This document shows positions 59,652 to 64,000 of a DNA stretch of 64,000 nucleotides, piece after piece. Under the pieces are notes generated by a model that searched no databases, was not told where the DNA came from, and saw only the letters and a list, made by a program, of their open reading frames with translations. The stretch comes from Prauserella muralis (GTDB lineage Bacteria > Actinomycetota > Actinomycetes > Mycobacteriales > Pseudonocardiaceae). The position numbers and the translations under genes were made by a program. Numbering within the stretch: the stretch's first letter is position 1; each line of letters begins with the position of its first letter. The stretch spans positions 892,093 through 956,092 of the forward strand of contig NZ_MASW01000007.1 of assembly GCF_003202285.1 (NCBI RefSeq). Reading direction: 5' to 3'.

Positions 59652-60862
59652 CCCCAGCGCCGTCCAGCGGGGTCGCCGCACCCGCGGTGAGCCCCGCCCG
59701 GGCGGCCGCCGACGCCTTCCGCACGCTGCACGGCAGGCAGCCGGAGGGCGTGTGGGCGGCGCCCGGCCGGGTCAACCTGATCGGCGAGCACACCGACTAC
59801 AACGACGGCTACGTCCTGCCGTTCGCGCTGCCCCACCGGCTGGCCGCCGCGGTGTCCCCGCGGCAGGACGCGGCACTCACGCTGGCGACCCTGGGCTCCG
59901 ACGGCCGGATCCAGCAGGCCGGGCCGCTGACCCTCGCCGACCTGCGACCGGGGCGGCCGGACGGCTGGGCCGCCTACCCGGCCGGGGTTGCCTGGGTGCT
60001 GCGCGAGCACGGCATCGGCGGGGGTGCCGATGTCGTCATCGCGGGCGACGTGCCCACCGGCGCGGGGCTGTCCTCCTCGGCGGCCATCGAGTGCGCGGTG
60101 GCACTCGCACTGCGCGGCGTCGCCGGGTACGACGAGCCGGACGAGCCGCGCCGGGCCGAGATCGCCCGGTGGGCACAGCGGGCCGAGAACGAGTTCGTCG
60201 GCGTCCCCACCGGCGTGCTCGACCAGACGGCGTCGCTGTGCTGCGTGGCCGGGCACGTGCTGTTCCTCGATGTGCGCACCGGCGAACGCGAGCAGGTGCC
60301 GTTCGACACGGCGAGCACCGGACTGCGGGTGCTGGTGATCGACACCCGCGTCAAGCACGCCCACAGCGAATCCGGCTACGCCGAGCGCCGCCGCGGCACC
60401 GAACGCGCCGCCGACCTGCTCGGCGTGCCCGCGTTGCGGGACGTCACCCCCGCGGGGCTGGCCGCCGCGCTGGAGGCGCTGCCGGACGAGCTGCGCCCGC
60501 TGGTGCGGCACGTCGTCACCGAGAACGCCCGGGTTCTCGACGTCGTCGGGCACCTGCGCGCGGGCCGCATCGCCGAGATCGGTCCGCTGCTCGACGCCTC
60601 CCACCGCAGCATGCGCGACGACTACCGCATCTCGGCTCCCGAACTCGACCTGGCGGTGGACACCGCCCGCGAGGCGGGCGCTCTGGGCGCCCGGATGACC
60701 GGTGGCGGGTTCGGTGGCTCCGCGATCGCGCTGGTGCGCGAGTCCGACCAGCGAGCCGTCGAGCAGGCCGTCACCACGGCTTTCGCCCGGCAGGGGCTGC
60801 GCAGGCCCCGCCTGTTCGCGGCGGTTCCCTCGGCGGGCGCCGGCCGCGAGCAGCTCGCCTGA
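59648..60862 (+). CDS. galK: galactokinase
   Basis: 404 residues. GHMP kinase motifs: [20 protein letters not shown] (galactose binding), [20 protein letters not shown] (ATP loop) and [29 protein letters not shown] carries the catalytic Asp. It phosphorylates galactose at C1. It is coupled to ideR by a 4-nt overlap, an association also seen in other actinomycetes. Confidence 0.95.
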   Translation: MTPAPSSGVAAPAVSPARAAADAFRTLHGRQPEGVWAAPGRVNLIGEHTDYNDGYVLPFALPHRLAAAVSPRQDAALTLATLGSDGRIQQAGPLTLADLRPGRPDGWAAYPAGVAWVLREHGIGGGADVVIAGDVPTGAGLSSSAAIECAVALALRGVAGYDEPDEPRRAEIARWAQRAENEFVGVPTGVLDQTASLCCVAGHVLFLDVRTGEREQVPFDTASTGLRVLVIDTRVKHAHSESGYAERRRGTERAADLLGVPALRDVTPAGLAAALEALPDELRPLVRHVVTENARVLDVVGHLRAGRIAEIGPLLDASHRSMRDDYRISAPELDLAVDTAREAGALGARMTGGGFGGSAIALVRESDQRAVEQAVTTAFARQGLRRPRLFAAVPSAGAGREQLA

Positions 60863-60928
60863 ACGGGCGGCACCCGGCGTGACCCGGGTTCCGTCGGCTC
60901 CGGCGGGCCGGTGCACACTGGCGTAGCG

Positions 60929-60965
60929 CGAGCCGCGGCAGGCCCCGCACCCGCGGCACGGCTCG
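60929..60965 (+). terminator. hairpin after galK
   Basis: CGAGCCGCGG and CCGCGGCACGGCTCG form a GC-rich stem with a 3-nt bulge, 66 nt after the galK stop and before galE. It may separate galK and galE transcription. Confidence 0.4.
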
Positions 60966-61032
60966 TGGTCCTAGGCTGCGTGCAACCACCTCCGTCCCTA
61001 GTCGTTCCTCACCGAAAGGCCCGGAAACGCCG

Positions 61033-62034
61033 ATGCCCACCGACAGCGCGACGCCGAACAAGCCCAGGAAGCTGGTCGTCACAGGCGGCGCAGGTTATGT
61101 CGGCAGTGTGTGCGCCGCGCGGCTGCTCGAGGCCGGGCACGAGGTCACCGTCGTCGACGACCTGTCCACCGGCCACGCCGACGCGGTACCCGAGGGGGCC
61201 CGCTTCGTGGAGGGCAACGCGGCCGAGGTCGCGCCCACCCTGCTGGCCGAGGGGTTCGACGGCGTCCTGCATTTCGCCGCGAAATCGCTCGTCGGCGAGT
61301 CCATGCAGGACCCGTCGCTCTACTGGCACGGCAACGTCCTCACCTCCCTGCAGTTGCTCGACGCGATGCGCGCCCACGGCACGCCGCGGCTGGTGTTCTC
61401 GTCCACGGCCGCGACCTACGGCGAGCCGGAGACGAGCCCGATCCCCGAGACGGCGCCGACCCGGCCGACCAACACCTACGGCGCCACCAAGCTCGCCATC
61501 GACCACGCCATCTCCAGCTACGCCCGGGCGCACGGGCTGGCCGCGGTGAGCCTGCGGTACTTCAACGTGGCCGGCGCCTACGGCCGGTTCGGGGAACGCC
61601 ACGCCACCGAGACCCATCTGATCCCGCTGGTGCTGCAGGTCGCCACCGGTGACCGCGCGCAGGTGCAGATCTACGGCGACGACTACCCCACCGACGACGG
61701 CACGGCGGTGCGCGACTACATCCACGTCGCCGACCTGGCCGACGCACACCTGCTCGCGCTGGAGCACACCCGGGCCGGGGAGCACCAGATCTACAACCTC
61801 GGCAACGGCACCGGCTTCTCCGTCCGGCAGGTCATCGAGGCCTGCCGCACGGTGACCGGCCACCCGATCCCCGCTGTCGTGAGCCAGCGCCGGGCCGGCG
61901 ACCCGGCCGTGCTGGTCGCCGCCAGCGAGCAGGCCAGGGAGCGCCTGGGCTGGAAGCCCGAGCGCACCGACCTCGCCGGCATCGTCGAGGACGCGTGGCG
62001 TTTCACCCAGCAGCGGGCGGCGAACCCGGCGTAG
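61033..62034 (+). CDS. galE: UDP-glucose 4-epimerase
   Basis: 333 residues. NAD site: [20 protein letters not shown]. Catalytic [12 protein letters not shown] and [15 protein letters not shown] (Ser, Tyr, Lys). The C-terminal sugar-binding part is [20 protein letters not shown]. It interconverts UDP-galactose and UDP-glucose, supplying UDP-Gal for arabinogalactan. Its 3' end overlaps the convergent DUF4192 gene by 32 nt. Confidence 0.95.
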   Translation: MPTDSATPNKPRKLVVTGGAGYVGSVCAARLLEAGHEVTVVDDLSTGHADAVPEGARFVEGNAAEVAPTLLAEGFDGVLHFAAKSLVGESMQDPSLYWHGNVLTSLQLLDAMRAHGTPRLVFSSTAATYGEPETSPIPETAPTRPTNTYGATKLAIDHAISSYARAHGLAAVSLRYFNVAGAYGRFGERHATETHLIPLVLQVATGDRAQVQIYGDDYPTDDGTAVRDYIHVADLADAHLLALEHTRAGEHQIYNLGNGTGFSVRQVIEACRTVTGHPIPAVVSQRRAGDPAVLVAASEQARERLGWKPERTDLAGIVEDAWRFTQQRAANPA

Positions 62035-63100
62035 GCGGGGTCCCCGGCTCGCCGGGAGGGTCCGAGCCCCACAGCGCCGCACCGTCACAGGCCTGACCCA
62101 GCTGGGCGAGCCTGCGCGGCGGCAGGGCGTGGTGCAGCGCCTGCTCCAGCAGTCCGGCCAGCATGTGCTGCGGGTCGGCCTCCCGGGCGTTCGTCGCCGC
62201 CATACCGGCGAGCGCGCCGTCCCCGCGGACGTAGGCGGAGTACGCCAGCAGGCTTGCGGCCTGCGCCCGCTCGGGCGCGGGGATGGCGCGGACCAGCGCC
62301 AGCCACAACCGTTCCGCCGTGGCCGCACGAGGCGTGCCGGGCGGCAACGCCGTGGCGAGGCAGGCGTCGCGCACCTCCGGCAACTCCAGCGCGCAGGCGA
62401 GATCGGCGACCTCGCCGTCGGTGAACGAGGGCGTGCCACACTCGGCGCGCCGGAGCGCGTCGCGGACGAGCCGGTAACCGTGCGCCAGTGCCACACCGCT
62501 CGCCGCAGGGAACTCGGCCGCCCTGGCCCGCAACAGGCCGGCTCTGCGCCGCAGTGCGGCCGGATCGTCGGGCGTCAGGCGACGAGCCGACTCCTGCCTG
62601 CTGCCGTAGGTGACCAGCCCCGCGTGTGCCGCCACGGCGGCGAGCACGGTGGACGCCGGGTCTGGCAGCGTGCCGCCGCAGCCGGGCTCGTCGTAGCAGC
62701 ACCAGGCGGCTCCCTCGCGGATCTCCGGGACCCACAACGCGTGCATCGTGCGCACGCCGCCCGCGGAGAGCAGCGCGCGAACCGTGTCGACGAGCCCGCG
62801 GTGCGGCGGACTTTCCGCTCGCTCCTCCGGGCTGTTGCCGACGACGGCGAGGGTGACCGCGTGGGTGCCTTCCTGACGCAGCGGCCTGTGCAGCACCTTC
62901 GCGAGCTCATGTTCGCGCCCGGGGGGCGGCAGGTCCGCCCTGAGCGCATGACCGATCCGGTTGGCCTGGTCTCCGGCGTGCGCGAGCACGAGGATCGACC
63001 GTTCGGGACGGAACCCGAGCAGGTGCGGGATCGCGGCGAGCAGCTGGTCTGGTTTGCGCAGGTCGACCGTGACGGCCCCTGCCGTGGGTGAGGTGGTCAT
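62003..63100 (-). CDS. DUF4192 family protein
   Basis: 365 residues from ATG 63100. The N-terminus is typical of this actinobacterial family: [20 protein letters not shown] then [10 protein letters not shown]. The middle has [14 protein letters not shown] with three Cys. The C-terminal half is helical ([20 protein letters not shown]). No function is established for the family. It converges on galE with a 32-nt tail overlap. Confidence 0.85.
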   Translation of the reverse strand: MTTSPTAGAVTVDLRKPDQLLAAIPHLLGFRPERSILVLAHAGDQANRIGHALRADLPPPGREHELAKVLHRPLRQEGTHAVTLAVVGNSPEERAESPPHRGLVDTVRALLSAGGVRTMHALWVPEIREGAAWCCYDEPGCGGTLPDPASTVLAAVAAHAGLVTYGSRQESARRLTPDDPAALRRRAGLLRARAAEFPAASGVALAHGYRLVRDALRRAECGTPSFTDGEVADLACALELPEVRDACLATALPPGTPRAATAERLWLALVRAIPAPERAQAASLLAYSAYVRGDGALAGMAATNAREADPQHMLAGLLEQALHHALPPRRLAQLGQACDGAALWGSDPPGEPGTPPTPGSPPAAG

Positions 63101-63259
63101 GGCTCCACGATCCGCCGCCGCGTCCGGGATTGGGGCGGTGAGGCCGAATCTGTGGACAACTCGCGGTGGGTGGAACAACTCGGTGCGCGGAGCCGGTTTC
63201 TGTCGGTGGCGTGTGCTATCGCCCTGCGCCCGCGCCACCGCGCACGCCCGTGAACACGT

Positions 63260-63344
63260 GAACGCAGGACTCGCGGGCCTGAACGCAGAACTCGCGGGCC
63301 TGAACGCAGGACTCGCGGGCCTGAACGCAGGACTCGCGGGGCCT
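63260..63344. repeat. four tandem ~21-bp direct repeats
   Basis: Units start at 63260, 63281, 63302 and 63323; each begins GAACGCAG-G/A-ACTCGCGGG. Three are 21 bp and the last is 22 bp, overlapping the stop codon of the hydrolase gene on the minus strand. There are no spacers, so this is not CRISPR. Read as protein it would give a NAGLAGL pattern, but no start or neighbour supports coding. Confidence 0.85.
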
Positions 63345-64000
63345 AGAACGCGGCCCGCAGGGTGGCGGGTCCGCCGACCACCGGAAGGGTCACCGACGTG
63401 CGGTTGAGGTGGATCGCCAGCCCGGCACCCGGCTTCGGCCGCAACGTGAAGTCGTGGTCACTGGACAGCAGCACGAACTCCAGGCTGTGGCCCGCGGCGA
63501 GCACGTAGTCCTGCGGCTGCAGCGCGAACGACACCCGGTACGGCACCCCCGGCACGATCCGGTCGGTACGCGCGGGATCCCTGCGGTTCTGCGGATCGGT
63601 CCAGCCGCGGGTGATGACGGATCGCGTGCCGTCGGGCGCGCGGTCCACCAGGACACCGGTGACGTTGGCCGCAGGCCTGCTGAACTCCACCCGCAGGTCC
63701 ACCTCGGGGGTTCCGCTCAGCCGCACGGACTGGCGCGCCGCGGGGGTGGCGTAGGAGAGGCGGTGCGGTGACGATGCCGCCTCGGCGAGCTGCTCCACCT
63801 TCTTCGTCGCGTCGTCGGTGAGGCTCTCCACCACCGGACGGCCCTTGAGAGCACCGCGCACGTCGAGCTCACCGTGTCCCCTGCCGCCGGGTCGCGGGTG
63901 GACGGTCGCGGGGCGCGAGCCCGGAGCCGGCCAGTCGGCCTCCTCGGTCCAGGACAGGTCCTCCCGCTGGATCGTGGCCCTCGGCTCGCGCTCCACCCCG
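63343..64000 (-). CDS. X-Pro dipeptidyl-peptidase/CocE-type hydrolase, C-terminal part (runs off right edge)
   Basis: About 217 codons of the 3' end are visible. The beta-sandwich PepX_C domain shows SVRLSGTPEVDLRVEFSRPA, then YRVSFALQPQDYVLAAGHSL and EFVLLSSDHDFTLRPKPGAG. The catalytic alpha/beta-hydrolase domain lies beyond the window. The frame is open to the right edge; the GTG at 63996 is probably internal. Such enzymes are secreted or cytosolic peptidases or esterases. Confidence 0.85.
   Translation of the reverse strand, partial: GVEREPRATIQREDLSWTEEADWPAPGSRPATVHPRPGGRGHGELDVRGALKGRPVVESLTDDATKKVEQLAEAASSPHRLSYATPAARQSVRLSGTPEVDLRVEFSRPAANVTGVLVDRAPDGTRSVITRGWTDPQNRRDPARTDRIVPGVPYRVSFALQPQDYVLAAGHSLEFVLLSSDHDFTLRPKPGAGLAIHLNRTSVTLPVVGGPATLRAAF

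Noticed and set aside
63260-63344. CRISPR array
   Set aside because: Units are contiguous with no unique spacers and no cas genes are present.
62961-63407. Plus-strand protein with NAGLAGL repeats
   Set aside because: It is only the translation of the tandem DNA repeat; it overlaps the DUF4192 start region and has no ribosome site.

Overview
The window is very GC-rich, uses GTG starts often, and joins most genes by 1-4 nt stop/start overlaps. Its gene content is that of an actinomycete: Wag31, SepF, FtsZ, IdeR, a meso-DAP-type MurE, an mce4 locus and a T-box on ileS. The gene order and the intergenic repeat styles suggest the Pseudonocardiaceae (Amycolatopsis/Saccharomonospora/Prauserella-like). 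The genus is inference. No rRNA, tRNA, CRISPR, insertion sequence or prophage gene was seen.

Layout. 1-506 (-): the N-terminus of a sensor kinase, cut by the left edge, after a small membrane-anchored protein. 592-4113 (-): ileS with a T-box leader and a hairpin terminator. 4133-9595 (-): the downstream half of the division cluster, read ftsZ, pgeF, ylmE, sepF, yggT, wag31, then a zinc-motif membrane protein. 9800-11163 (-): a SigK-like sigma factor and its RskA-like anti-sigma factor. 11563-15727 (+): a NarL-type two-component system and an MMPL transporter. 15869-24247 (-): one long probable operon of IclR regulator, NitT/TauT-type ABC importer, FAD oxidoreductase, both subunits of an aconitase-X enzyme and an IlvD/Edd-type dehydratase. 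24343-34705 (-): the upstream half of the dcw cluster, murE-murF-mraY-murD-ftsW-murG-murC-ftsQ. 34896-52252: an mce4-type steroid uptake and side-chain degradation locus. It holds two Mce-associated proteins, mce4F-A and yrbE4B/A, an inserted SDR and aldehyde dehydrogenase, hsd4A and fdxD (all -), then fadE26-fadE27-fadD17 (+), with KstR-type boxes at 48100 and 48354. 52297-53945 (+): an SMP-30 lactonase and SDR pair. 54030-58812 (-): a Pat-type protein acetyltransferase with an AcuC deacetylase, and a rhodanese. 58950-62034 (+): ideR-galK-galE. 62003-63100 (-): a DUF4192 protein. 63343-64000 (-): the C-terminal part of a PepX/CocE-type hydrolase, cut by the right edge.

How it fits together. 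Peptidoglycan precursor synthesis and septation are encoded by two dcw fragments that are contiguous in most actinobacteria. Here about 14.7 kb separates ftsQ from ftsZ, and that interval includes the aconitase-X operon. The 5' end of the cluster (murE) abuts the mce4 locus instead of ftsI/mraW. The mce4 block forms a sterol import and side-chain activation unit. The aconitase-X operon looks like an import-and-dehydrate catabolic pathway whose substrate cannot be named from sequence. Several intergenic gaps carry palindromic or roughly 21-bp-period repeats.
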